DNA from: Sphingobacterium sp. ML3W
Lineage (GTDB): Bacteria > Bacteroidota > Bacteroidia > Sphingobacteriales > Sphingobacteriaceae
DNA: 64,000 nucleotides
Assembly (NCBI RefSeq): GCF_029542085.1
Contig: NZ_CP107036.1
Coordinates: 4,712,001-4,776,000, forward strand
Direction: 5' to 3'
This document shows positions 1 to 8,424 of this stretch, piece by piece. The translations under genes and the position numbers were made by a program. How positions within the stretch are numbered: position 1 is the stretch's first letter; each line of letters starts with the position of its first letter. The notes beneath the pieces were generated by a model. It did no database searches and had not been told where the DNA came from. It was given only the letters and a program-made list of their open reading frames with translations.

Positions 1-117
1 CCACAACAAATCCTTCGTACAAAAACAATTGTGCATATCTGATATCTATTTAATAATTTTGATAGCGATAGATACTGTTTTTACCTGATCTATCAACACT
101 AATTTTAGTATTATAAA

Positions 118-486
118 ATGAGTAAAAAAAGAATATTTGCCCTACTTCTGGTTGTCATCATGCTAGCGGCCATCCTGACAAATCCAAGCAAAGAGGAGCA
201 TGAGAAAATTGTACGTGCAAAAGCCGAGCAATTATTGAAAAGTCAGCTTCATGCAAAAGACCAGGCCTTTTTTGGATTGGGCATGCAACTTTTTGGGAAC
301 AAATTAGTCGATGATTTTGTCCAAAATTCTGTTATTATAGACAACTATTATCTCTTTTCCCTCACCAAGATCAAATGGCAAGGTAAAGAACAGATTATAG
401 GTGGTGGTGCATTTAAACAGATTTGGTTGAGCCCCAAGATTGACGAAAAAGCAGATGAAATCATTGCTGCATTGAAAAAGATCTAA
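118..486 (+). CDS. Small single-pass membrane or exported protein, DUF4359-like
   Basis: A 122-residue protein with two basic residues at the N-terminus and one hydrophobic segment (about residues 5-21), so it is probably membrane-anchored or exported. The rest is charged, with a G-G-G turn and a Y-Y-L-F-S core that resemble DUF4359 proteins from memory; that family has no established function. The stop lies one base before the next ATG at 488, and the third gene overlaps the second, so the three form one operon. I do not recognise a catalytic motif. The gene is real by context and composition; the function is unknown. Confidence 0.75.
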   Translation: MSKKRIFALLLVVIMLAAILTNPSKEEHEKIVRAKAEQLLKSQLHAKDQAFFGLGMQLFGNKLVDDFVQNSVIIDNYYLFSLTKIKWQGKEQIIGGGAFKQIWLSPKIDEKADEIIAALKKI

Positions 487-487
487 T

Positions 488-1180
488 ATGTCCTTAGAAA
501 TTCTTTACGAAGACGAATCCATCGTAGCGATTAATAAGCCACATGGTTTATTAGTGCATCGCTCATCCATTGCGCGTGATACATCCGAATTTGCCCTTCA
601 AATACTACGGGATCAGCTCGGAAAAACGGTGTATCCGGCACATCGCTTGGATCGTAAAACTGGCGGTGTGCTGTTATTTTCCCTGAATAAAGAAACAGAT
701 CAATATTTACAAAAAAGCTTTCAGGAACATCAAATAGACAAAAAATACCTCGCCGTACTGAGAGGCTTCGCCCCTGAAGAAGGGATTATCGACTATCCTT
801 TGAAAAAAGACAATGGCACGATTCAGGAAGCACAGACATCATTTAGACTATTGGCTAAGAGTGAGCTCGATATTCCTTTCGGGAAATTCCCAACCTCGCG
901 TTACAGTCTTGTTGAAGCCAATCCGCTGACTGGTCGCATGCATCAATTACGGCGTCACTTTGCACACATCTTTTATCCCATTATCGGTGATCGTCCGCAT
1001 GGCTGTAACAAGCAAAATAAATTCTGGAAAGAGAACTACCAGATGGATACAATGCTACTGCATGCCTCTGAATTAACCTTCAAACATCCGCTGTCAGGTG
1101 AAACTGTTCATGTAAAAGCAGCTATCCAATCCGATTTCCAGAAAGTACTTGGAATCTTAAACATACACGAATTATGTTAA
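488..1180 (+). CDS. truC: RluA-family pseudouridine synthase, TruC-like
   Basis: A 230-residue pseudouridine synthase that isomerises uridine to pseudouridine in RNA. The catalytic motif HRLDRKTGGV (about residues 52-61) carries the family's nucleophilic Asp, and the later segment LTGRMHQLRRH is the second conserved RluA motif. There is no S4 domain, and the short length fits TruC, which modifies U65 of some tRNAs, better than RluC or RluD. Assignment to TruC rather than another RluA subgroup is inference. The gene starts one base after the preceding stop, and its last seven bases overlap the next ATG, consistent with translational coupling. Confidence 0.85.
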   Translation: MSLEILYEDESIVAINKPHGLLVHRSSIARDTSEFALQILRDQLGKTVYPAHRLDRKTGGVLLFSLNKETDQYLQKSFQEHQIDKKYLAVLRGFAPEEGIIDYPLKKDNGTIQEAQTSFRLLAKSELDIPFGKFPTSRYSLVEANPLTGRMHQLRRHFAHIFYPIIGDRPHGCNKQNKFWKENYQMDTMLLHASELTFKHPLSGETVHVKAAIQSDFQKVLGILNIHELC

Positions 1181-1992
1181 AATTAATTCTCGAAGCATTT
1201 ATCAGCATATCGGGCATCGCCGCAGCATCTGGGATTGTCTACAATAATGATGAACTCCATATTGTATCGGATAACAGCAATTACCTCTATAGCTACAACC
1301 TCACCCACCTACGCTTATCCAAAACAGTCTTATTTGAAGCTGAGCCCATGGAAAATATAAGCAAAGCGAATAAAATGGATCTTGAATCTATTACTTTCTA
1401 TGGCAATCGTTATTATCTCTATGGCTCAGGGTCAACTGAAAAAAGAAACAATCGTTTTATTTGGGACGGAAAAAAGGTCATACAGGAAGACTATAGTAAA
1501 ATCTATACGCATTTTATGCAGAAATTTGGGATAAGCAAAGAGGACTTTAACATAGAAGGCGTAGTACATATTGATGACCGAATATTGTTTTTCAATAGAG
1601 GAAATGGCCCCAAAGGCATCAATGCTGTTTTCGAATATAACAGTAATGCTGAAGATAAATATAGGTATATTCCTATTGAATTACCCAAGTTAAATGGGAT
1701 CAGCACCGGTTTTTCCGATGCGACAGTTGTCGGTGATGACATTTATTTCATTGCAACTGCAGAAGATGCAAAATCGACCTATCTCGATGGGGAGATCGCG
1801 GGATCTTTACTTGGGAAAATATCAACAGATCTGTCCTCCAAACCTAAAGTATTTCAAATACCCGAAAATCACAAGTTTGAGGGAATCACCTTCAAAGAGA
1901 AAACTGATAACGGTTTAATTTTCTTACTTTGCGAAGATGCTGATACAGAAGATGCTGAGTTGATGGTTTATTCGTTGAAAGTAACGAATTAA
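1174..1992 (+). CDS. Uncharacterised beta-propeller-like protein (DUF6929-like)
   Basis: A 272-residue protein rich in short beta-type segments with repeated aromatic-glycine turns (for example NIEGVVHIDDRILFFNRGNG), as expected of a beta-propeller. It resembles the DUF6929 group of Bacteroidota from memory. There is no clear signal peptide, although the N-terminus (LEAFISISGIAAASGIV) is fairly apolar. It overlaps the pseudouridine synthase by seven bases, so it is translated from the same message. No catalytic residues are recognised. SMP-30-like lactonases are an alternative fold guess, but their metal-ligand pattern is not evident. Confidence 0.7.
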   Translation: MLKLILEAFISISGIAAASGIVYNNDELHIVSDNSNYLYSYNLTHLRLSKTVLFEAEPMENISKANKMDLESITFYGNRYYLYGSGSTEKRNNRFIWDGKKVIQEDYSKIYTHFMQKFGISKEDFNIEGVVHIDDRILFFNRGNGPKGINAVFEYNSNAEDKYRYIPIELPKLNGISTGFSDATVVGDDIYFIATAEDAKSTYLDGEIAGSLLGKISTDLSSKPKVFQIPENHKFEGITFKEKTDNGLIFLLCEDADTEDAELMVYSLKVTN

Positions 1993-2041
1993 ATCGTTTG
2001 TTCTAAAATAGATTCAAGGCTAGGAATCACGTATATTTTAT

Positions 2042-2049
2042 TAAATTTG
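2042..2049 (+). promoter_or_regulatory. Bacteroidota -7 promoter box for gcvT
   Basis: TAAATTTG matches the Bacteroidota sigma-A -7 consensus TAnnTTTG and ends 23 bases before the gcvT ATG, giving a predicted leader of about 17-20 nt. No convincing -33 TTG is seen, so the assignment rests on the -7 element and its position. Confidence 0.5.
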
Positions 2050-2072
2050 CAACTGATTAAAACTTAATTTTT

Positions 2073-3155
2073 ATGTTAAAAAATACTGCCCTTTCGGAGA
2101 CGCACATTGCTTTAGGAGCAAAGATGGTTCCCTTCGCAGGCTTCAACATGCCAGTACAATATACAGGTATCAATGATGAGCACGAAACAGTTCGTACAGG
2201 TGTAGGAGTTTTTGATGTAAGCCACATGGGCGAATTCATCCTCAAAGGAGAGAAAGCCCTGGATCTTCTTCAAAAAATTTCTTCAAATGATGTATCGAAA
2301 TTATATGACGGCAAAGTTCAATATGCTTATATTCCAAACGAAACGGGCGGTGTAGTAGATGATTTTCTGACATACAGACTAGACGATAACACTTATTTTT
2401 TGGTTGTCAATGCGTCCAATATTGAAAAAGACTGGAACTGGATTTCCAAATACAATACCGATGGCGTAGAAATGAAAAATATTTCTGACCAGACTTCTTT
2501 ATTTGCAGTTCAGGGCCCTAAAGCAGCGGATGCTTTACAATCGCTGACAGATATCGAGCTTGCACCAATGGAATACTATACCTTTGCCAAAGGTACTTTT
2601 GCTGGGGTAGATAACGTATTGGTATCCGCTACAGGATATACTGGTGCTGGTGGTTTCGAGATTTACGTTGCCAATGAAGATGCTCAGAAAGTTTGGGATG
2701 CTATTTTTGAAGCTGGAAAAGCTTACGGAATTAAACCTATCGGATTGGGTGCTCGCGACACTTTACGTTTAGAAATGGGTTTTTGTCTTTATGGAAATGA
2801 CATTGATGATAATACTTCTCCTTTAGAGGCCGGATTGGGTTGGGTAACGAAGTTCACAAAAGACTTTGTAAATTCTGCTGCACTTAAAGCTGAGAAAGAA
2901 GCTGGACTTAAAAAGAAACTGGTTGGTTTTGAAATGATCGACAGAGGTATCCCGCGTCACGATTATGAAATCGTAGATGCTGATGGCAATGTGATTGGCC
3001 GTGTTACTTCTGGAACGCAATCTCCAACATTGAAAAAATCAGTAGGTTTGGGTTACGTAGATACTGCATTTGCAAAAGATGGTACAGATATCTTTATCCA
3101 TATCCGTAATCAAAAAGTTAAAGCTAAAGTAACGAAACCTCCATTTGTAAAATAA
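2073..3155 (+). CDS. gcvT: Aminomethyltransferase (glycine cleavage T protein)
   Basis: The 360-residue T protein of the glycine cleavage system. It moves the methylene group from the aminomethyl-lipoyl arm of GcvH to tetrahydrofolate and releases ammonia. Visible family motifs are FDVSHMGE (about residues 47-54) and GGVVDD (about 92-97), which holds the conserved Asp near the folate, followed by [13 protein letters not shown] and the C-terminal barrel ending in KVTKPPF. The length is typical. It stands alone between a TAAATTTG box and a strong terminator. Its partner gcvH is in this window about 59 kb away, and gcvP is not seen, so the system is dispersed. Confidence 0.97.
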   Translation: MLKNTALSETHIALGAKMVPFAGFNMPVQYTGINDEHETVRTGVGVFDVSHMGEFILKGEKALDLLQKISSNDVSKLYDGKVQYAYIPNETGGVVDDFLTYRLDDNTYFLVVNASNIEKDWNWISKYNTDGVEMKNISDQTSLFAVQGPKAADALQSLTDIELAPMEYYTFAKGTFAGVDNVLVSATGYTGAGGFEIYVANEDAQKVWDAIFEAGKAYGIKPIGLGARDTLRLEMGFCLYGNDIDDNTSPLEAGLGWVTKFTKDFVNSAALKAEKEAGLKKKLVGFEMIDRGIPRHDYEIVDADGNVIGRVTSGTQSPTLKKSVGLGYVDTAFAKDGTDIFIHIRNQKVKAKVTKPPFVK

Positions 3156-3175
3156 GAACAGGTGTAGATAATATA

Positions 3176-3211
3176 AAAAAGAGCAGAAGACGATTGTTTT
3201 CTGCTCTTTTT
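3176..3211. terminator. Bidirectional intrinsic terminator between gcvT and the 80-aa gene
   Basis: A 13-bp inverted repeat (AAAAAGAGCAGAA paired with its complement at 3199-3211) flanked by an A-tract on one side and a T-tract on the other. It can end gcvT on the plus strand and the convergent small-gene operon on the minus strand. Confidence 0.9.
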
Positions 3212-3237
3212 GTATGTGATAAGTAAGAAACTCGCTA

Positions 3238-3480
3238 CTATTTATTTTTTCCTTTTGCTTGCTTGGCAGCATATTCCTGCTTTTTTTCATGATCCTTTTC
3301 TTGGATAACGACTTTTATCCGCTTGCTTAAGACTACCTTAAGGTAAATCAGAACAACCAAAAATGCGATAGACAATCCTGTCACCAACATATTTCCAGCT
3401 TTATATCCTTCAAATCCACAATACGCCAAAAATACAATGGCCAAGTTCAATACAATATTCAGTATAAAATATTTTGTCAT
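3238..3480 (-). CDS. Small two-helix membrane protein (DUF6358-like)
   Basis: An 80-residue protein with two predicted membrane helices (about residues 4-22 and 29-50) and a highly charged Lys/Glu/Gln-rich cytoplasmic tail (KDHEKKQEYAAKQAKGKNK). It resembles the small DUF6358 proteins of Sphingobacteriaceae from memory. It is the last gene of a three-gene minus-strand operon that begins with a rhodanese; the ATG lies two bases after the preceding stop. The function is unknown. Confidence 0.7.
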   Translation of the reverse strand: MTKYFILNIVLNLAIVFLAYCGFEGYKAGNMLVTGLSIAFLVVLIYLKVVLSKRIKVVIQEKDHEKKQEYAAKQAKGKNK

Positions 3481-3481
3481 A

Positions 3482-3778
3482 TTACTTTTTTGTTAATCCC
3501 AATACACGCGGTCGCCACACAAAGAAATAGAAAATTCCGCCGATAATATTAAACAGTACAATAGCCAGTGCCATCAACATGCGCTCACCATTGGAAATAG
3601 TCCTGGAAAGCATAATTTCCCGCAAGGTCAATATCACCCATAAAAGGGACAATAAAATAGAGAGACTACCTAATACAGGGAAGATCCCTAAATTTAAGAG
3701 CCGAGTTAATAGGGCTACGATATAAAAAGCAAGACTAAACAAGAAAGCTTGTTTAGTCTGATGCTCCAAATTTTTCAT
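3482..3778 (-). CDS. Small integral membrane protein
   Basis: A 98-residue protein with about three hydrophobic segments (roughly residues 11-30, 34-52 and 66-88) and a C-terminal WRPRVLGL segment. No family was recognised with confidence. Both neighbours in the same direction lie one or two bases away, so it is co-translated with the upstream rhodanese and the downstream small membrane protein. The operon suggests an envelope-linked role, but nothing more specific can be said. Confidence 0.7.
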   Translation of the reverse strand: MKNLEHQTKQAFLFSLAFYIVALLTRLLNLGIFPVLGSLSILLSLLWVILTLREIMLSRTISNGERMLMALAIVLFNIIGGIFYFFVWRPRVLGLTKK

Positions 3779-3779
3779 A

Positions 3780-4094
3780 TTAATAAACGTCTAACTCTGG
3801 ATCGATTTCCTCTTTCCAGGCCAAGATGCCGCCTTTTAAATTTGCTAGATTATCAAATCCTTGTTGCTCCAACAACATAATTGCCTGTGCTGAACGTTTT
3901 CCAGAACGACATTGAACGATAACCGGTTTATCCTTCGCAATCTTATCGGACTCGATCAAAATTCCCGAAAGTGGAATATTTAAACCGTCCAAATTTGAAA
4001 CTTCGTATTCAAATGACTCACGCACATCAATCAATTGAAAATCTTCGTTATTATCGATCTTGTTCTTTAATTCTTGTACAGATACTTCTTTCAT
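3780..4094 (-). CDS. Single-domain rhodanese-like protein
   Basis: A single rhodanese domain of 104 residues when started at the ATG of MKEVSVQELKNKI. A longer reading frame to 4151 adds residues that match no rhodanese start, so I prefer 4094. LIDVRESFEYEVSNLDG is the classical CH2A region, and VQCRSGKRSAQA contains the active-site Cys loop (CRSGKR), so sulfurtransferase activity is plausible. There is no signal peptide, so it is cytoplasmic. A TATATTTG box lies 19 bases upstream. It leads an operon with two small membrane proteins. The physiological sulfur acceptor is unknown. Confidence 0.88.
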   Translation of the reverse strand: MKEVSVQELKNKIDNNEDFQLIDVRESFEYEVSNLDGLNIPLSGILIESDKIAKDKPVIVQCRSGKRSAQAIMLLEQQGFDNLANLKGGILAWKEEIDPELDVY

Positions 4095-4112
4095 TGTCAA
4101 ATAATTTATACT

Positions 4113-4120
4113 CAAATATA
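4113..4120 (-). promoter_or_regulatory. -7 promoter box for the rhodanese operon
   Basis: On the minus strand this reads TATATTTG, a match to TAnnTTTG, 19 bases before the ATG at 4094. It supports the shorter rhodanese start, because the longer frame would begin upstream of the promoter. Confidence 0.45.
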
Positions 4121-4361
4121 CTACATTTTTTTCTGAATCGTCTGTCTTCAAAGACCATCAAGAACTTTCGTACCTGTTGCCAATTCAATGGATCCTCGAA
4201 AGGTTTATTGAAAGCATCTTTTCTCGGAATTCATTAACATCCTCCATTTCAACTTTCATGACCTTGAGCATAAAGATGATATGGGTTTATGGTAAGGCAT
4301 TACGAATTTCCGCAAAAATTACATGCGAAATCATTATCTTCATCCGAACATTACTAACTTT

Positions 4362-5666
4362 ATGAAATCAGCACCTAAAATATTTTTAGCCTTATCGCTA
4401 ATTGCGCTATCTTCCATGACATTTGGACAGCAAGTGATTTCCGAACAACAAGGTCAGGACGTGAGTCGTATCTTAAATACGTTGGCCTCGGATAATATGC
4501 GTGGACGATCAGCCTTAACAAAGGACATTGAGCCTGCTGCAGATTTTATCGCGGGAGAGATGAAAAAAATGGGTCTTAAACCTTATGCCGAAGAGTCTTT
4601 CAGACAAACATTCCAACTGGACAAACTCTCGCCAAAAAGCAATACCGCAACCATAAATAAAAAGACAATTCCCGCGGAGCATATCATATCGCTTGGAAAC
4701 CATGTGGATCTCAAATGGGATGATAAAAGTCCCATTAAAATCGTTAACATTACATCCGACTCCGATTTCGCTCAGGCCTTCCGGGAACAGTCCTTATCCA
4801 AAGAAAATACACTTGTATTGGTAGATCCATCCTTTGAAGCCTCTTTTGTTCGTTTTGGCCAGATGCTTAGCAACCCAAAATTTATTGAAGATTCAAGTAT
4901 ACAAAAACCCTCAATAGTTTATCTGCTAACCAAGGAAAAACCAAAAACATTCCACATTCATATTGAACGGAATCTTCAAAACTTCCCGCTTTTTAATGTT
5001 GCGGGAGTTATCCCCGGAAAAAGCAAGCCAAATGAATATGTGATCTTTTCAGGGCATTATGACCATATTGGTATATTACCTGCTGTTGGACAGGATTCGA
5101 TCGCAAATGGAGCCGATGATGATGCTTCGGGAGTAACAGCGATGTTGACGCTGGCAGACTACTATAAAAAGAAAAACAGCAATGAAAGGACACTTATCTT
5201 TGTGGCATTTACAGCAGAAGAGCTCGGTATGTATGGTTCAAAATATTTTTCCAATCACATCAATGCGGACCAGGTTGTGGCAATGGTCAATATGGAAATG
5301 ATCGGAAAAGATTCAAAATTTGGCCCTAATACGGTCTATATAACAGGATATGATCAATCCGATTTAGGCAAATTAATGCAGGAAAATCTGAAAAACACAA
5401 ATTTCAAATTTTATCCTGATCCTTATACAAAACAAAATCTATTCTATCGAAGTGATAATGCTGTGTTAGCGGCTAAAGGTGTTCCCGCGCATTCATTTTC
5501 TACATCGCAAATGGATAAAGACGAATATTACCACACCGTAAAGGATGAAGTAACCACATTAAACGTTCAAAATATTATCTCCAGTATCGAAGCGATTGCG
5601 ATTGGGGCCTCAGGTATTGTAGAAGGCAAGCAAACTCCCTCGCGTGTGGAAAAATTAAAAGACTAG
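4362..5666 (+). CDS. Secreted M28-family metallopeptidase
   Basis: A 434-residue protein begun at the ATG of MKSAPKIFLALSLIALSS, which gives a clean signal peptide (cleavage near TFGQQ, about residue 23). The longer frame from 4323 would bury it. The M28 zinc ligands are visible: SGHYDHIG (His and Asp), GADDDASG (bridging Asp), FTAEELGMYGS (catalytic Glu and ligand Glu) and a late SFSTSQMDKDEYYHT with the last His. It probably works in the periplasm or outside the cell as an aminopeptidase on peptides. Its stop codon shares the CTAG palindrome with the stop of the convergent GNAT gene. Confidence 0.9.
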   Translation: MKSAPKIFLALSLIALSSMTFGQQVISEQQGQDVSRILNTLASDNMRGRSALTKDIEPAADFIAGEMKKMGLKPYAEESFRQTFQLDKLSPKSNTATINKKTIPAEHIISLGNHVDLKWDDKSPIKIVNITSDSDFAQAFREQSLSKENTLVLVDPSFEASFVRFGQMLSNPKFIEDSSIQKPSIVYLLTKEKPKTFHIHIERNLQNFPLFNVAGVIPGKSKPNEYVIFSGHYDHIGILPAVGQDSIANGADDDASGVTAMLTLADYYKKKNSNERTLIFVAFTAEELGMYGSKYFSNHINADQVVAMVNMEMIGKDSKFGPNTVYITGYDQSDLGKLMQENLKNTNFKFYPDPYTKQNLFYRSDNAVLAAKGVPAHSFSTSQMDKDEYYHTVKDEVTTLNVQNIISSIEAIAIGASGIVEGKQTPSRVEKLKD

Positions 5667-6163
5667 GAAGTGGCTGTACGATCTATTGCCAGCTGCATGA
5701 CATAGTCATTCAATACATAGTCATAATAGGGAATATCAACAGTTTCAATAACCTGAAAACCCTGCTTTAAATAGAAATGGTAAGCAGGGTTATTTCTATT
5801 TACATTGAGTTCCAAAATGTCCTTGCCTTTGGCTTTCGCTTTTTCAATAGCAAAGTCAATCAATGCTTTCCCAAAACCTTTTCCCTGAACATTGGGCATC
5901 AAATAGAGCTTCTCAATACGGAGTTTATCTGTAAGAGTTTTCAATGCAACAAAACCTTGGCCAATACCGTCTTCCTTCAGAATATAAAAGAACTGTCCAC
6001 CGACCATTCCTTCAGCTAAGCCCTCTATGGTATAGCTTTTCTCCAGCATGAAATCAATTTGGTCTTTTGAAAGTATTTCTCCATAAGCTTCAGGCCATAT
6101 AATATGCGCCATATTAGAAATGCTACGGATATCTGTCTGTTCAGCTAATTCTATTGTTATCAT
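5663..6163 (-). CDS. GNAT-family N-acetyltransferase
   Basis: A 166-residue GNAT protein. The acetyl-CoA pyrophosphate-binding loop is the NVQGKGFGKALIDFA segment (Q/RxxGxG/A pattern), preceded by the LRIEKLYLMP beta strand and followed by LELNVNRNNPAYHFYLKQGF, typical of small-molecule or protein N-acetyltransferases. The substrate cannot be read from the sequence. It overlaps the upstream gene by four bases (ATGA), which makes it the last gene of the secA operon, and it ends in a stop overlapping that of the convergent M28 peptidase. Confidence 0.9.
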   Translation of the reverse strand: MITIELAEQTDIRSISNMAHIIWPEAYGEILSKDQIDFMLEKSYTIEGLAEGMVGGQFFYILKEDGIGQGFVALKTLTDKLRIEKLYLMPNVQGKGFGKALIDFAIEKAKAKGKDILELNVNRNNPAYHFYLKQGFQVIETVDIPYYDYVLNDYVMQLAIDRTATS

Positions 6164-6732
6164 GAGATTGTCTCTCCTATTAAAATATATTTTGATTTCG
6201 AAAATCTGAGGGTAAATAAGCCATCCGCTACTGTTTCATAAAGATCTTCACCAATTTTTCGAAGCCCTTCTGTCGTGATTTCTTCACCTTGGGAATCTAT
6301 GTTTAGCTGTTCACCCTCCGTTTTCCATTTTGTAAAACCGGTAGGTACAAAATAGTAGCGTACCCCCTTAGCTAACAAGACCACATTGATCTGATCCAAA
6401 TAGTGTTGATAGTGTGCAAGACTTATTTGATCCGTAATAATATTGACCGCCTTATACTGATGTTTAATGAGATATCCAATGGCCGATTGTAAAAAACTAT
6501 CGATATATGGAATCACTTTTAAATTCTCCTGCGCTTGATTCGCTTGGGTCTGCGCAAAAACAATATCAAACTTGTATCCTCTAGCGTCCAATGGATCAAC
6601 CATATTGTTTTCTATAACAATTGTTGGACTCCATTCAAGCAATTGCCCCAAATCTTCTTCGTCTATGAGAAAAAGGTCTTCAATCAGCAGAGCAGGCTCC
6701 TGGTTCTCACGAACGATATGATGCGATGACAT
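6160..6732 (-). CDS. Thiamine pyrophosphokinase-like protein, probably degenerate
   Basis: A 190-residue cytoplasmic protein starting MSSHHIVRENQEPALLI. From memory, this opening and the LGQLLEWSP segment resemble a Bacteroidota group annotated as thiamine pyrophosphokinase. The metal/ATP motif expected there (a GDxD-type segment after 'G-x-K-x-D') is not present: the equivalent stretch reads GYKFDIVFAQTQ. It may therefore be a divergent or inactive family member. It sits between the M20 hydrolase and a GNAT gene, overlapping the latter by four bases. The function is uncertain. Confidence 0.6.
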   Translation of the reverse strand: MSSHHIVRENQEPALLIEDLFLIDEEDLGQLLEWSPTIVIENNMVDPLDARGYKFDIVFAQTQANQAQENLKVIPYIDSFLQSAIGYLIKHQYKAVNIITDQISLAHYQHYLDQINVVLLAKGVRYYFVPTGFTKWKTEGEQLNIDSQGEEITTEGLRKIGEDLYETVADGLFTLRFSKSKYILIGETIS

Positions 6733-6741
6733 ACTAAAGAT

Positions 6742-7932
6742 CTAATAGCCTAATCTGCGCAACGTGATATACGCCATTAGCCCTGTACTGATCTCCAACG
6801 AGGACTCGTCAACATCGAAGGTTGGTGTATGAACCGCAGAAGTTATTCCTTTCGCTTTATTTCCCGTGCCTAGTCGGTAGAAACAAGCATTGATTTCTTG
6901 CGAATAGTAGGAAAAATCTTCAGCAGCAGGCCAAAGATCTAAATCCACGACATTCTCTTTTCCAAGATATTCCTCCGCAAAAGTACGCGCACTCTTCGTC
7001 AGTTCAGGCTCATTGATCAAAAATGGATAGCCTCTGCGAACCTCAAAATCACAGGTAGCACCCATACTTTCTGCGATTCCAACAGCCATTTTTACCATCT
7101 TCTCATGTGCTTCGGCGCGCCATTGCTCATCGAATGTACGGAATGTACCCTCGAGATAAACTTGGTCAGGAACAATATTTGTTGCACCGTTAGCGATGAT
7201 TTTGCCAAAAGACAAAACCGTCGGTGTACGCGGATCTGCAAAGCGGCTTGCTATCTGTTGTAAAGCAGTAATAATATGTGCTGTGATCACAATCGGATCA
7301 ATATTCTGATGTGGATGTGCTCCGTGCCCTCCTCTACCTTTAACGGTCATAAATAACTCGTCACAGGAAGCCATATACTTACCTTCACGAAATCCAACTT
7401 TGCCAACTTCGATAAACGGCATTACATGTTGACCTATTATAGCAGAAGGTGCAGGATTTTGTAGTGCTCCTTCTTTGATCATAATGGATGCACCTCCAGG
7501 CAAACGTTCTTCGCCTGGCTGAAAGATTAACTTTACCGTACCACCAAATTCAGCTTTCAAGCTATGTAATATCTTCGCAGTTCCCAAAAGCGAGGATGTA
7601 TGTACATCATGGCCACAAGCATGCATGACGCCTGGGTTATTGGATCCATAAGGTCGTCCTTCGACTTCCTGAATAGGTAATGCATCCATATCCCCTCGCA
7701 ATGCGATTACTTCATCTGAAGGGAGTTCACCTTTAATTAGTGCTACAATACCCGTATCTGCTTTTACTTCGTAAGGGATGCCTAATTGATCCAGCTGCGC
7801 CTTTACAAATGCCGAAGTATTATACTCTTCAAAGGAAAGTTCAGGATTTTGATGAAGATGTCTACGGTTAGCGACTGTATCTTCAAAGTATTGATGGGCT
7901 AAGGCCAGGACTTTTTCTTTCGTACTTGCCAT
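6742..7932 (-). CDS. M20-family amidohydrolase (N-acyl amino acid or hippurate hydrolase type)
   Basis: A 396-residue metal-dependent amidohydrolase starting at MASTKEKVLALAHQ; the longer frame to 8022 runs through the preceding gene and is rejected. The family's metal motifs are visible: LRGDMDALPI (Asp), MHACGHDVHTSSLLG (Cys/His cluster, M20D type), FQPGEERLPGG (catalytic Glu) and a late SAVHTPTFDVDE (His). These enzymes cleave N-acyl bonds of amino acids such as N-acetyl-diaminopimelate or hippurate. There is no signal peptide. It lies 13 bases after the SPOR gene in the secA operon. Confidence 0.93.
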   Translation of the reverse strand: MASTKEKVLALAHQYFEDTVANRRHLHQNPELSFEEYNTSAFVKAQLDQLGIPYEVKADTGIVALIKGELPSDEVIALRGDMDALPIQEVEGRPYGSNNPGVMHACGHDVHTSSLLGTAKILHSLKAEFGGTVKLIFQPGEERLPGGASIMIKEGALQNPAPSAIIGQHVMPFIEVGKVGFREGKYMASCDELFMTVKGRGGHGAHPHQNIDPIVITAHIITALQQIASRFADPRTPTVLSFGKIIANGATNIVPDQVYLEGTFRTFDEQWRAEAHEKMVKMAVGIAESMGATCDFEVRRGYPFLINEPELTKSARTFAEEYLGKENVVDLDLWPAAEDFSYYSQEINACFYRLGTGNKAKGITSAVHTPTFDVDESSLEISTGLMAYITLRRLGY

Positions 7933-7945
7933 GAGGTTGTTTGAT

Positions 7946-8404
7946 TTATTGATAGACAAAAACGCTTTCTGAAAATACGAAAACGTTACTAAAATATTGA
8001 CGCAGCTCACGCATAAACGCATTTGCTTCGGAACGACTTCTAAAGTCGCCCACCTTCACCCGATAATTGGGTTCATCATAGGTGATATAGGTATCAACAT
8101 CTTTATACATTCCCCGGAAACGAGTTTGCTCCGAAAAAGCTTGATTTCGACTAGATCCAGCAAAGATCTGTACGCGAAAGCCTCTCACCTTGACTCTTGT
8201 TGCAGCAGAACGTACAACAGGTTTCGAAGGAACTGTTGTGATTTTGCTTTCGACAGGATTGATTCCCATGGCAGCCCTAAAATTTTGAAGCTGTGTAATC
8301 AAAGAATCTTTGGTTACAATAACTCCACCCTTTTCTTGCGCCTTTACATTAACGATCGTAAATAGCACAAGTGCATGTATGAAAATCAATCCTCTCTTCA
8401 GCAT
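7946..8404 (-). CDS. Secreted SPOR-domain protein
   Basis: A 152-residue protein with a signal peptide (about residues 1-22, cleavage after VKA) and a C-terminal SPOR domain (about residues 75-150: GFRVQIFAGSSRNQAF, then YRVKVGDFRSRSEANAFM). SPOR domains bind peptidoglycan stripped of stem peptides, often at division sites. The N-terminal linker carries no enzyme domain, so a structural or wall-sensing role in the periplasm is most likely. It lies 20 bases after secA and 13 bases before the M20 gene, in one operon. Confidence 0.88.
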   Translation of the reverse strand: MLKRGLIFIHALVLFTIVNVKAQEKGGVIVTKDSLITQLQNFRAAMGINPVESKITTVPSKPVVRSAATRVKVRGFRVQIFAGSSRNQAFSEQTRFRGMYKDVDTYITYDEPNYRVKVGDFRSRSEANAFMRELRQYFSNVFVFSESVFVYQ

Positions 8405-8424
8405 AGTTTAACTTTTCTTATCGA

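Noticed and set aside
1-117. Gene fragment at the left edge
   Set aside because: No open frame runs off the left end with coding character; the stretch is AT-rich and probably carries the promoter of the gene at 118.
7933-8022. Longer start for the M20 amidohydrolase
   Set aside because: The extra 30 residues overlap the end of the SPOR gene and are Cys- and Phe-rich with no homology to M20 N-termini; MASTKEK fits.
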